Assembly: GCA_034180415.1 (NCBI GenBank)
Contig: JAXFOK010000018.1
Span: 43,642 to 107,641 of the forward strand
From: CAKMMH01 sp927798255
GTDB lineage: Bacteria; Bdellovibrionota_C; UBA2361; CAKMMH01
Direction of reading: 5' to 3'
Length of the DNA: 64,000 nucleotides
Shown here: piece after piece, positions 8,320-16,642 of the stretch
Layout: the number at the start of each line of letters is the position of its first letter
How positions within the stretch are numbered: position 1 is the stretch's first letter
Program-made: the position numbers and the translations under genes
Notes under the pieces: generated by a model
Databases searched by the model: none
What the model was told of the DNA's origin: nothing
What the model saw: only the letters and a program-made list of their open reading frames with translations

Positions 8320-9036
8320 TCAATCAATGTTATTTACCACATCATATATTGCGTACTCTTTATTATAAATTTTAGCCCATTCCCTATCTCCAAAGCTAAA
8401 GTGCCACCACTCTCCATTAAATGGAGCAAATTCATGACGAATCATAAGCTTTCTTAGCATCAATCTATTTTCAAATTGTTCTTTCGTAATATAGGAATTT
8501 TTTACAGGTAAATATTCTTCTTTATCAAAATCACCAATTTCACATCCCATATCTAATAATGTATCACCAATTTTTATAGATAAATCGATAGCCCCGCCTG
8601 TTGTATGCCCCGCAACTTTTGGATAAGCAATCATTAAATGAGTTTTTTCAATTTGTTCATCTTGAGATAATAAAGGAAACTTTGCTTTTATATCGTTAAA
8701 AACTTTTTTAAAATTTTCTTCCTGTATTTTTGGATGTCTATACACATTTGAAACCACTAATGAAGCATCTTTATTTATATTTAGTAGTTCTTTGCTTATT
8801 TCATCTAATTTTTCTGCAATTTCTTTTCTTCCATAGAAAAAAAGATTTCTTATTTCATTATTGTTATCACTAATTGAAAGATACTTTGGAATTCTAAATT
8901 CAATATTAGGGTTTACCATATCTGGTAAATAGACTAACTCTTTAGAGCTTTCATTAACATTAATAATTACTAAATCAGAAACTAAACTAAAAGTTTCGAA
9001 ATCATTTAGTACATAATCATATAATTTATTATCCAT
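8320..9036 (-). CDS. D-alanyl-D-alanine dipeptidase-like M15 peptidase (VanX/DdpX-like)
   Basis: A zinc peptidase of family M15 expected to cut D-Ala-D-Ala or a similar D-dipeptide. The 238 residues hold the zinc-site signature AGHTTGGAIDL and the later EWWHFSFG motif, both typical of VanX-type enzymes; VVSNVYRHP earlier also fits. No signal peptide, so cytoplasmic like VanX. There is no vanH/vanA partner here, so a resistance role is not supported; peptide recycling is more likely. It lies on the same strand between the two decayed peptide cassettes, next to a racemase-like gene, which is suggestive for D-residue chemistry but unproven. Start at 9036 is the best ATG; no strong ribosome site. 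Confidence 0.8.
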   Translation of the reverse strand: MDNKLYDYVLNDFETFSLVSDLVIINVNESSKELVYLPDMVNPNIEFRIPKYLSISDNNNEIRNLFFYGRKEIAEKLDEISKELLNINKDASLVVSNVYRHPKIQEENFKKVFNDIKAKFPLLSQDEQIEKTHLMIAYPKVAGHTTGGAIDLSIKIGDTLLDMGCEIGDFDKEEYLPVKNSYITKEQFENRLMLRKLMIRHEFAPFNGEWWHFSFGDREWAKIYNKEYAIYDVVNNID

Positions 9037-9152
9037 AGTCTCTATAAATTAAATAAAAAAATGCAAGCCACTAGGATAGTATAATTTAATGGTTTTCATA
9101 TGTCACGATTTCTACCAATAAAGCAGAAGATACAACATTTAGAGAAGATCTC

Positions 9153-9746
9153 TTAGTGAAGAGACCTCCGAACCATGAAAATCCGCCTATCTCTTACGGG
9201 AGCATCGCCAAGTCTTCGCTGACTGACGTATTCTTTCGTCCCGTCAAGGAGCGAGAATCCAGATTTGAGGAACAGGTTCTTCGATGCGACATTTTTTTCT
9301 GTCGTACGAACAATCATGTTCGTATCAGGATACTCTTCCTTAAGCTTGTTAACAAGACAAGCAGCGAACCCATTACCACGCCACTCGGGAGCAGTAAGGA
9401 TTTCTGCGACATAAAGATAATTTTGAGGCTCATCAATATTATCTTTAATCGCCTTTAAAACCTTCTCTTCATGTTCCAGGTTGTATGCCACCAAATAGCT
9501 ATAAACTTGCCCGGTGGACACATCAACAAGAGCAAAGATCGAAGAATTAGGGGTGGACCACTTTTCCTTTGCAAGTTTCATGACATCGTCATGAGTAAAC
9601 TTTTCTTGGTAAGGTGGCGCACCAAAACAAAGAACATACAGGGAGGTATACTGCGATGACGAATCACCGAAAATGGCCTCAGAAATCTTGACGATTTTCA
9701 CGGCCTCCCAATCCAAGCACGACATCTTTTGGGTTTGTCGTTTCAT
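9153..9746 (-). CDS. GNAT-family N-acetyltransferase
   Basis: Acetyl-CoA-dependent acetyltransferase of unknown substrate, 197 residues. The GNAT core is visible: YLYVAEILTAPEWRGNGFAACLVNKLKEEYP is motif A/Q-R-x-x-G-like (RGNGFA), followed by TTEKNVASKNLFLKSGFSLL, the usual helix and hydrophobic strand. The gene is much richer in G+C than its neighbours, which signals recent transfer. Its start is set by GAGG followed by TTTTATCATG, and this whole 14-nt leader (9744-9757) is identical to that of the orphan gene at 56144. It sits inside the decayed peptide locus, so a tailoring role is possible, but toxin-antitoxin-like or house enzymes also fit. Confidence 0.8.
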   Translation of the reverse strand: MKRQTQKMSCLDWEAVKIVKISEAIFGDSSSQYTSLYVLCFGAPPYQEKFTHDDVMKLAKEKWSTPNSSIFALVDVSTGQVYSYLVAYNLEHEEKVLKAIKDNIDEPQNYLYVAEILTAPEWRGNGFAACLVNKLKEEYPDTNMIVRTTEKNVASKNLFLKSGFSLLDGTKEYVSQRRLGDAPVRDRRIFMVRRSLH

Positions 9747-9821
9747 GATAAAACCTCATATGTTTTATAATGGGAGTTAACGACTAGAAAATCAAAAGAA
9801 CACTTTTCCCTTTAAAACTTT

Positions 9822-10673
9822 CTAATCATCTAAGAACAATTCTCCTTTAGCTATCACATCTACGATGCCTCCAATTGAGACACTTTCAACATACAAAGCA
9901 TCAGAAGATAACCTAACTTCTAACTCGATTGATTTCTTAGACGGTTGATATATCCGTTCCTTAAAATCTCTCTTGTTATTCAACGCGCTTACTATACCAA
10001 ATGCTGCGGTTCCTGAACCGCATGCTGTTTCATAATATGTACTATCGGTATCTCGTACCCAAACGACAGGATTAATAAAAACCCCATTATCATTTTTTTG
10101 TACAAATATTAATCCTACTGCACTTTCATTTTGTAATTCCAAACTATCTCTCACATGTTTTGAGAATTCGACATAATTATCTTTTCTGAACTTAAAGTGT
10201 GGTTCATTCAAAATAACGTGAGTAATACCACTAAGATAAGTAACAAAAACTTTGTAGCCATCTAAAAGTTTTTCTTCAACATGATTTTTAGTTGAAAGAT
10301 AAACTTTAGTATTTATTTTACTCCCGTCCCTAAAACATTCACCTTTAACTTTTTCATTAACCCCAGAAACAGATAAATAGCATTCCCAATGATTTTCACC
10401 AATAGACTTTAATGATTTTGAATCTTCAAAGAGTAAAAGCGCCAAGACGCTTCTTGTAGCATTTCCACAAAACTCTCCACCCATCATATCTAGTCTTGGA
10501 GTACCCTCTTCAAGATAACTTACGACTCCGACCTGCTCTCCACCAAGATGCAATGGGTCTAGAATCTTATTTGAAATCAAAGCACGGTATCTAGCATCCA
10601 TTGAATCTTTATTTTTAATGAGAACCGTCGTGTTTCCACTAGGGCTCATTTTATAAAAGCTGTACGTAGTCAT
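9822..10673 (-). CDS. CntK/DapF-like PLP-independent amino-acid racemase
   Basis: A cofactor-independent racemase of the diaminopimelate epimerase fold that uses two cysteines. FCGNAT (C73 counting from the upstream ATG at 10685) and ETACGSGTAAFG (C222) are the catalytic pair. The opening YKMSPSGNTTVLI, the EQVGVV block and the C-terminal RIYQPSKKSIEL resemble the histidine racemase CntK of staphylopine synthesis more than housekeeping DapF, by memory of that sequence. Start: AAAGGA lies 11 nt before the ATG at 10673, while the ATG at 10685 overlaps that site. No CntL (aminobutyryl transferase), CntM (opine dehydrogenase) or metal-opine transporter is nearby, so a metallophore is not supported. 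Neighbours suggest D-amino acid chemistry. Confidence 0.75.
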   Translation of the reverse strand: MTTYSFYKMSPSGNTTVLIKNKDSMDARYRALISNKILDPLHLGGEQVGVVSYLEEGTPRLDMMGGEFCGNATRSVLALLLFEDSKSLKSIGENHWECYLSVSGVNEKVKGECFRDGSKINTKVYLSTKNHVEEKLLDGYKVFVTYLSGITHVILNEPHFKFRKDNYVEFSKHVRDSLELQNESAVGLIFVQKNDNGVFINPVVWVRDTDSTYYETACGSGTAAFGIVSALNNKRDFKERIYQPSKKSIELEVRLSSDALYVESVSIGGIVDVIAKGELFLDD

Positions 10674-10858
10674 AACAAAAAACATCCTTTCTTTTACAAG
10701 AAATATGATCTTCTATAGGAGGTATCGAATTTAAATTTTAAAAGTTGCTTAAAATCGATAAAAATTTTCAAAAATTGATATTTAAAGATATTTTTATTAA
10801 AAAATGATAAAGAAAATTACATGGTTACATGTAATATATTTCTGATGACTTTTTAATT

Positions 10859-11485
10859 TTACTTATTATTTTCGCCTAATATTTCATTTAAAACTTCTTT
10901 AATATCTTTATTGTAATGTTTCATAAATATAATACTTACTTCATTGCTACTCTTAAGATTTCTTAACTCATTGAAAAATTCTAAAAATTTTTTATTACCA
11001 TAAGTTTCTATAAGATGTTTTACAAAGATTCCCCCACCTTAATAAATTACATTTGGTAAAATATTATCATTAAATAATGTTTCCAAATCTTTACAAACTT
11101 CGCCACTTATCATCTGTCCTGATAAATATCTTGCTAGTCCTTCATGCAACCAATTTGGAACGTACTTATTAAAATTAACATACATATACGCATATACATG
11201 TACTATTTCATGTTTAATTAATTTTTTATATTCGATATCGTTATATATATTTTTTATATCATCATGATTACAGATAAAAATAATATTAGAACGAGGGCAA
11301 GCAAACGCTACGACATAATCTTCCTTAATACTTTTAAATTCATCAAATATTTCTTTTTTCATTGAAAAAACGCAAACACTAAATTCATCATTAGGAATAT
11401 TAAAAAAAACTGAATATTCTTTAGATGTTTCTTCTATACATTTATTAAGTTCTATATCATTATTTGGAAAAATATTATAAAGCAT
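10859..11485 (-). pseudogene. HExxH peptidase paralogue with an in-frame TAA, cassette B
   Basis: Paralogue of the first module of the gene at 5471. KHEIVHVYAYMY and WLHEGLARYLSGQ give the HExxH...E zinc pattern. Translation stops at a TAA (11039-11041), but the same frame continues GGGIFVKHLIETYGNKKFLEFF to KDIKEVLNEILGENNK and a second TAA at 10859-10861. That continuation matches DGAGIFIKYLIEQY...LRDILKELL of cassette A, so one nonsense codon divides a single-module gene of about 208 residues. I placed the start at the ATG at 11485, which lines up with the paralogue; upstream ATGs fall inside a terminator. The truncated product would keep the zinc site but lose about 60 residues. Confidence 0.75.
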
Positions 11486-11498
11486 ACTATCTCTCATT

Positions 11499-11532
11499 AA
11501 AAAAGAGCAGGGACAAAAAATCATCCCTGCTC
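11499..11532 (-). terminator. Intrinsic terminator upstream of the cassette B peptidase
   Basis: A perfect 9-bp stem, GAGCAGGGA with TCCCTGCTC, has a 10-nt loop and is followed on the minus strand by UUUUUU. It lies between the peptide remnant and the peptidase, exactly as in cassette A. Confidence 0.8.
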
Positions 11533-11779
11533 AAGCAAGCTGTTATCAAATTTCTAGAAATTTTACTCTGCCTTTAACGACGATAAAAACCTTATTCACG
11601 GTTTAAGCCTCTTAAGGTGTAACACTGTTTCATTGAGGTTCACCATCAACACAAATTCTTTAGCAAAGTTCAAAGTATTCAAAATTACGGCCCACATGGA
11701 TCTTGCGATCAACAATACTCAAAACTTGCGGATTGATTTCTTTTATCTTAGCACTCCTTATGTTAGAACGATTAACATC

Positions 11780-11916
11780 ACCATTGTAATAGCAAACTCA
11801 GTGACAGATATGCCGGTAGCAATTACAACCACAGTAAAATGCATTATGAAATTCTAATTACTAGCTTTAAAGCTACCATCAAACACATCAATAACGCAAG
11901 AGTTAAGTACAATCAT
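11780..11916 (-). pseudogene. Broken Cys-rich peptide gene, cassette B
   Basis: ATG at 11916 with AAGGAAC upstream opens MIVLNSCVIDVFDGSFKASN, then TAG at 11854. It matches the start of the intact Cys-rich peptide of cassette A (MIALDPHVLDIFDDDF). In another frame at 11780-11851 lies NAFYCGCNCYRHICH, a TGA, then VCYYNGD, a Cys-rich tail. So a frameshift plus stop codons separate leader and core. The ATG overlaps the end of the upstream RRE-like remnant by 14 nt. Confidence 0.55.
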
Positions 11917-12301
11917 AACGTTGTTCCTTATGACTAGGGGTTAATGAAACTATATTACTGTTAAGAAGCCTTAAGAAGAACTCCTTATTTTCAGTAATTA
12001 CCTGAGCATTAGTAGACACTAATACTTTTTGCACACACTGTTCTATTAAGTTGTAACCATCAACATTTACAAATAGCGACCTACCATTTTTACCTAGTAT
12101 TACAGCACCAAAGTCTTCCTCTCGAGTTACCACTCCTTCAAAATCAAGATAGTAATCATTAGGAATTTCTTCCATATATTTTATCTTAACCTTATTTTTA
12201 CTATATAACTCAAGAGAAATATCTTTCGAAGATACCTCAAAAAGCGGATCAAGTCCATCGACTGACTTCTGAAAGCTACCTTTTCCTAAAATAAATATCA
12301 A
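11903..12301 (-). pseudogene. Radical-SAM/RRE C-terminal remnant, cassette B
   Basis: 132 open codons starting MIFILGKGSFQKSVDGLDPLFEV. The part from DGLDPL onward aligns with the C-terminal end of the cassette A radical-SAM gene: SKDISLELY, EEIPNDYYLDF, and the PqqD/RRE-like NVDGYNLIEQ...FFLRLLNSNIVSLT. The part before, GSFQKSVDG, matches the middle of the enzyme (GGFKKAVDG in A). So an internal deletion fused two distant points at VDG, and the iron-sulfur half upstream is gone altogether. The short product could still bind a leader peptide if the RRE reading is right, but it cannot be a radical-SAM enzyme. Confidence 0.65.
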
Positions 12302-12369
12302 ATATTAAAAATAAAAGTTGCTAAATATAATTAATTTATTTTAAAACTAAAATATTGTTTTTATATATT

Positions 12370-13032
12370 TTACTTTATTCTTTCACTAATCTTTTTTGCT
12401 GATATTTTTTGAATATAATTTGGCTCTAAATCTGTAATATTTGATACACTTTGCACATCGTGATTTATATAATATTCTATTAGAATTTTTGATGGTAAAT
12501 TTGAATCTGATAAATCTAATAATTCATAATCAAAACTTTTATACTCATCTTCTATTTTATTTATGACAAAAGCTTTAGAATTTTTTTCTTTTAAATACTC
12601 TTTAATGCTTTCACTTTCTATAAATTCAAGTTTATTTTCTTTTACATTATAAACAAAATAACTACTTTTTCTTATATGTTGGCAAATAAGATCACTTTCA
12701 TTTATTGCATCACTATAAATATGCCTTAAAGCTTCTAAAAGTGTAATTTCTGCAACATTAATACTTACACTCATCATTATACCTTCTAAAAAAGCATAAC
12801 CTATCCTAAGCCCTGTAAAAGATCCTGGCCCCTTATTTATAAGAATAGTATTTACATCATTAATACTAAGAGAATTGTCATCTAAGATTTTTTTTAGTAA
12901 ACTTGCAAGCTCCTCGTTATTACTACTTTCCCCTTCACCTTTTATACTTGTAATTTCACCGTCTTTATAAAGAGAAATATTTAAGATGCTTCCTGCACTA
13001 TCTATTGCAATTATATTATTTTTACTATTCAT
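12370..13032 (-). CDS. tsaB: tRNA threonylcarbamoyladenosine protein TsaB
   Basis: Partner of TsaD and TsaE in making t6A at position 37 of ANN-reading tRNAs; a cytoplasmic scaffold. The N-terminal ASKHA fold is clear: IIAIDSAGSILNISLY, then ILINKGPGSFTGLRIGYAFLEG, the TsaB signature. Length (220) is normal. The C-terminal half is divergent and lysine-rich. Last gene of the rpsB-to-tsaB run, 16 nt after rseP. Confidence 0.88.
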   Translation of the reverse strand: MNSKNNIIAIDSAGSILNISLYKDGEITSIKGEGESSNNEELASLLKKILDDNSLSINDVNTILINKGPGSFTGLRIGYAFLEGIMMSVSINVAEITLLEALRHIYSDAINESDLICQHIRKSSYFVYNVKENKLEFIESESIKEYLKEKNSKAFVINKIEDEYKSFDYELLDLSDSNLPSKILIEYYINHDVQSVSNITDLEPNYIQKISAKKISERIK

Positions 13033-13048
13033 ATAATAAATACATCAA

Positions 13049-14224
13049 TTAATTGTGAAACAATCTAAACAAATCATTTCCTGTTGCAAAAATCATAAGA
13101 GAAAAAAGAATAAACATACCTAGTTGCCCAGCAAGTGCTTGCACTTTTAAAGGCACAGGACGCCTTATTAAAAATTCAATTGTAAAAAACATAAGATGTC
13201 CGCCATCTAAAATTGGTATTGGTAAAAGATTCATAATAGCAAGTGACATACTTATAAAAATCATTAAATCTAGAAGCTTATTAAATCCCTTCTTAGAAAC
13301 TTTTGAAGTAACATTTACTATTTCTATAGGGCCTCCAATATGTTTTGCTGAAATTGCACCATTTATTATTCCTTTAAAACCTCTATAAGTTAAAACAGTA
13401 ATTCCTATAAGTTTTGAAAGTGAATATAGCGGAGCATGAATTAATGGAACTTTTTTTGTTTGAGATGAAGCGACTATTCCTATTTTTAATCTTTCACTAC
13501 TTTTATTATTGCTATTTGAAATAGCCTTCATCTCTGCTGAATCTTCAGTTGCCACAAGAGATACATTTTTAGTTATAAATCTATCATCAACTTTTCTTCT
13601 TATAGCAACATTAACTTTTCCATCTTGAGATTTTGCAATGAACCTTGCGACATCACTCCAAGTCTTTGGCTTAACACCATTAATTGATACAATTCTATCA
13701 TCTGCTTTTATTCCTGCTTTTGCTGCTGGATAATCTGGTACCACATCACCTACTATCGGCTTATTTAAAGGAACATCTACTCCCCAAAAACACACGATAG
13801 CTATCCCAACTAAAAATGCAAATAATATATTAAAAAATGGACCCGCAAAAACTATTAAAAATTTTTGCCACACAGGTTTATTTAAAAACCATCTTGATTC
13901 ATTTTTTGAAAGTTTTATAGATTCCTCATCATAAAATTTAGGATATTTTGGTGCATTATCTTCTTTATTATCTTCCTTACTATTAATTTCTTCTTCTCCA
14001 TAAACAGTATGTGGATCTTCTCCTGCCATACTTACATAGCCACCTAGTGGTATTGCCCTTAAAGAATACCAAGTTTCACCTTTTTTCTTTTGCCAAATTT
14101 TTTTACCAAATCCTATTGAATATTCAAGGACACCAACTTTAAACATTTTAGCAACAATAAAATGTCCAAATTCATGTACAATAACTAAAATACCTAATAC
14201 TATAACTGCTGTTATAATTCCCAT
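13049..14224 (-). CDS. rseP: Site-2 intramembrane zinc protease RseP
   Basis: Cuts membrane-embedded anti-sigma factors and leftover signal peptides. The 391 residues show the zinc motif VHEFGHFIVAK in the first membrane segment, a PDZ domain at about 150-215 (PAAKAGIKADDRIVSINGV), and the third zinc ligand region LLPIPILDGGHLMFF near the C-terminus. One PDZ only, against two in E. coli. A low-complexity acidic/lysine insert (about 75-100) follows the first membrane segment. It sits directly after cdsA; dxr, often between them, is absent. Confidence 0.93.
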   Translation of the reverse strand: MGIITAVIVLGILVIVHEFGHFIVAKMFKVGVLEYSIGFGKKIWQKKKGETWYSLRAIPLGGYVSMAGEDPHTVYGEEEINSKEDNKEDNAPKYPKFYDEESIKLSKNESRWFLNKPVWQKFLIVFAGPFFNILFAFLVGIAIVCFWGVDVPLNKPIVGDVVPDYPAAKAGIKADDRIVSINGVKPKTWSDVARFIAKSQDGKVNVAIRRKVDDRFITKNVSLVATEDSAEMKAISNSNNKSSERLKIGIVASSQTKKVPLIHAPLYSLSKLIGITVLTYRGFKGIINGAISAKHIGGPIEIVNVTSKVSKKGFNKLLDLMIFISMSLAIMNLLPIPILDGGHLMFFTIEFLIRRPVPLKVQALAGQLGMFILFSLMIFATGNDLFRLFHN

Positions 14225-14269
14225 TATTAAAAATAATCCTTAAAAATAAATTACTCTAAAAAACTTACA

Positions 14270-15097
14270 TTAAAAAAAGCAAATAAGAGTAAGTGGAGCA
14301 GCACCAAAAATCGCATCGACTCTATCAAGCACTCCACCATGCCCTGGTAAAAGATTTGAGCTATCTTTAACCCCTACAATTCTTTTTATAAATGATTCTA
14401 TTAAATCTCCAATTTGTGCACACCACACAGTAAAAATTGTTGGAACTAAAAGTCCATATCTTAAATTAGATATTCCTAAAAAATGAATCATTAAATATGA
14501 AACAATAATCGCCCCAATCATTCCACAAACTGAACCGCTTATTGTTTTATTTGGAGATATAAATTTATTAAATTTAGCTCCCCCTATTAAGCGCCCTCCA
14601 GCGTAGGCAAAAATATCATTAAAAGAAACTACTGAAATAAGCCAAAAGAAAACTTTTGCACTCTCATTGTGACAAGCAATTTTAGTAAGAGAAAAGCCCC
14701 CAAGTCCAATTAGTATAAAATATAAAAGATATAAAAAAGTCTTTTTTTGAACTGCCTCTAACTCTCTCCCTTCAAATTCTGCTTTTAACACTTCATTATT
14801 TGGTTCATAAAAAAAGAAACCAACGGTTAAAACATAAATAAATCCAAAAATTGAATAGAACGCAAATGTTCTTCCTGTGACTGCAAAAATTATAGGAGCA
14901 ATTACAAAAGCAAAAAACATAAGAACACTTTGTTTTTTGTTTTGAAGTTTTAACATTTTTACAAATTCATAAAAACAAAAAGTTAAAATTAAACCTATAA
15001 AACATGAAGTAAGCTGAGCACTCTCTTGAAGCAACACAAAAATAATAACCAATAATAAAATTGTTGCAGTAATAATTCTTTTTGTAAGATTGTTCAT
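14270..15097 (-). CDS. cdsA: Phosphatidate cytidylyltransferase CdsA
   Basis: Makes CDP-diacylglycerol from phosphatidate and CTP, the branch point to all phospholipids. A 275-residue polytopic membrane protein with about eight hydrophobic segments and the C-terminal signature ending LLPGHGGVLDRVDAIFGAAP; SPNKTISGSVCG is the other conserved block. Starts after AAGGGAA. Part of the uppS-cdsA-rseP run. Confidence 0.93.
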   Translation of the reverse strand: MNNLTKRIITATILLLVIIFVLLQESAQLTSCFIGLILTFCFYEFVKMLKLQNKKQSVLMFFAFVIAPIIFAVTGRTFAFYSIFGFIYVLTVGFFFYEPNNEVLKAEFEGRELEAVQKKTFLYLLYFILIGLGGFSLTKIACHNESAKVFFWLISVVSFNDIFAYAGGRLIGGAKFNKFISPNKTISGSVCGMIGAIIVSYLMIHFLGISNLRYGLLVPTIFTVWCAQIGDLIESFIKRIVGVKDSSNLLPGHGGVLDRVDAIFGAAPLTLICFF

Positions 15098-15242
15098 AAG
15101 TTTCCCTTATAATATTATTAAAAGCATACAACATTTGCATTTTATAATGCCAATATCCTGAAGGGATATATTAAAACATTATTCAACTTTTCCTAATGCT
15201 TAAACGGCGGCTGCTTCGCTTGCGCTACGCATCCCCTCCGTT

Positions 15243-15992
15243 CTATTTTTCTTCGCTTTCAGCCTTTATTTGATCTCCCGTTTTGCCAAACCTACGACTT
15301 CTCTTATTAAATTCATCGATACATCGCTTTAGCTCAGAAAAATCAAACTCTGGCCAATACTTCTCGCTAACTACTAACTCAGAGTAAGCGATTTGCCAAA
15401 GTAGAAAATTTGAAACACGAAGCTCTTTAGAGGTGCGAATTAAAAAATCAGGATCTGGAACATCTGGTAAATATAAATAGTTTCTAAATGTATTTTCATT
15501 AACTTCATCAATGCTTATTTTTTTATCTTCAAAATCTTTTAATAATTTCTTACAAGCATCACAAATTTCATATCGCCCACCATAAGAAACTGCAATAATT
15601 AAATCAAGAGCATCACAATCTTTTGTCATATCCATTGCTTCATAAAGTTTCTCTTGAACATCTTTGGGAAGCATATCTAAAGCCCCCATTGCTCTTAATC
15701 TTACATTATTTTTCTTTAACTCTGGCGTTTCATCATTAAGAGCCGAAATAAAAAGCTTCATAAGCGAAGAAACTTCCGCTTCTGGCCTTTTCCAGTTTTC
15801 AGTTGAAAAGGCATAAACTGTTAAATATCGAATCCCTAACTCCCTTGAAGCTTTTACAATTCTTTTTAGTGCTTTTGCACCTTGCCTATGCCCTTCAACT
15901 CTTGGCATCATGCGAGCTCTCGCCCACCTACCATTTCCATCCATTATAATTGCTACATGCTGTGGAATATTATTTGGAATATTGCTTTCCAT
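15243..15992 (-). CDS. uppS: Undecaprenyl diphosphate synthase UppS
   Basis: Extends farnesyl diphosphate with isopentenyl units to the C55 lipid carrier for peptidoglycan and O-antigen. The cis-prenyltransferase motifs are all present: AIIMDGNGRWA with the catalytic Asp, EGHRQGAKAL, TVYAFSTENWKRP, and the C-terminal PDFLIRTSKELRVSNFLLWQ. Length 249 is standard. It feeds the same lipid carrier used by MurG further along. Confidence 0.96.
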   Translation of the reverse strand: MESNIPNNIPQHVAIIMDGNGRWARARMMPRVEGHRQGAKALKRIVKASRELGIRYLTVYAFSTENWKRPEAEVSSLMKLFISALNDETPELKKNNVRLRAMGALDMLPKDVQEKLYEAMDMTKDCDALDLIIAVSYGGRYEICDACKKLLKDFEDKKISIDEVNENTFRNYLYLPDVPDPDFLIRTSKELRVSNFLLWQIAYSELVVSEKYWPEFDFSELKRCIDEFNKRSRRFGKTGDQIKAESEEK

Positions 15993-16028
15993 ATTAAACT
16001 TTTAAAAACAACAAAAAATTAAACTAAA

Positions 16029-16583
16029 TTATACTTCCATTATTTCAGCTTCTTTTTGCTTAAACATCTCATCAATTTTAGCAATATATTTATCAGTAAC
16101 TCCCTGAACTTCTGCTTGCCCTTTCTTAAGTTCATCTTCAGAAATCTCTTTTTCCTTTTCCATTTTCTTGAGAGCATCAATGGCGTCTTTTCTGTGATTT
16201 CTTATTACTACTTTTTCATCTTCCCCAAGCTTTCCTAGTCTTTTTGAAAGCTCCTTTCTTCTATCCTCTGTTAATGCAGGGACATTTAACCTAATTAAAT
16301 TCCCCTCTCTTGCAGGATTTAAATTTAAATCAGAATTTCTTATAGCTTTTTCAACACTATCAATTGAACTTGCATCATAAACTTGCACTGTAATAAGTCT
16401 TGGCTCTGGTGTGTTTATTAATCCCATTTGAATTAAAGGAACTTTTGAACCATAGTAATCAACTTGAATATTTTCTAAGATAGCACCATTAGCCCTTGCA
16501 CCTCTTATTTTTCCAAGCTCAGATTTAAAATGAGCAATGGTTTTTTCACAATTATCAGCAAAAATATCTATTTGTTCTTTCAT
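16029..16583 (-). CDS. frr: Ribosome recycling factor
   Basis: Splits post-termination ribosomes with EF-G. The 184 residues match RRF throughout: IRGARANGAILENIQVDYYG, ARLITVQVYD-type block (PRLITVQVYDASSI), GNLIRLNVPALTEDRRKEL and VVIRNHRKDAIDALKK. Directly follows pyrH as in most bacteria. Confidence 0.97.
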   Translation of the reverse strand: MKEQIDIFADNCEKTIAHFKSELGKIRGARANGAILENIQVDYYGSKVPLIQMGLINTPEPRLITVQVYDASSIDSVEKAIRNSDLNLNPAREGNLIRLNVPALTEDRRKELSKRLGKLGEDEKVVIRNHRKDAIDALKKMEKEKEISEDELKKGQAEVQGVTDKYIAKIDEMFKQKEAEIMEV

Positions 16584-16642
16584 AAAATTATTTTCCTAAT
16601 ATTAAATCAAAAAAATTAAACTAAAAATTAAAACTTACAAAA

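Noticed and set aside
8320..9036. Vancomycin resistance locus
   Set aside because: Only a VanX-like dipeptidase; no vanH, ligase, vanRS or vanY.
9156..9458. 100-codon plus-strand frame over the GNAT gene
   Set aside because: Antisense shadow of a higher-G+C gene; no motif and no ribosome site.
9822..10673. Staphylopine-type metallophore cluster
   Set aside because: Only a CntK-like gene; no CntL, CntM or transporter nearby.
15155..15240. Terminator between cdsA and uppS
   Set aside because: The ATATCC/GGATAT hairpin has no U-run and looks more like a degenerate family-2 repeat; too weak to list as a feature.
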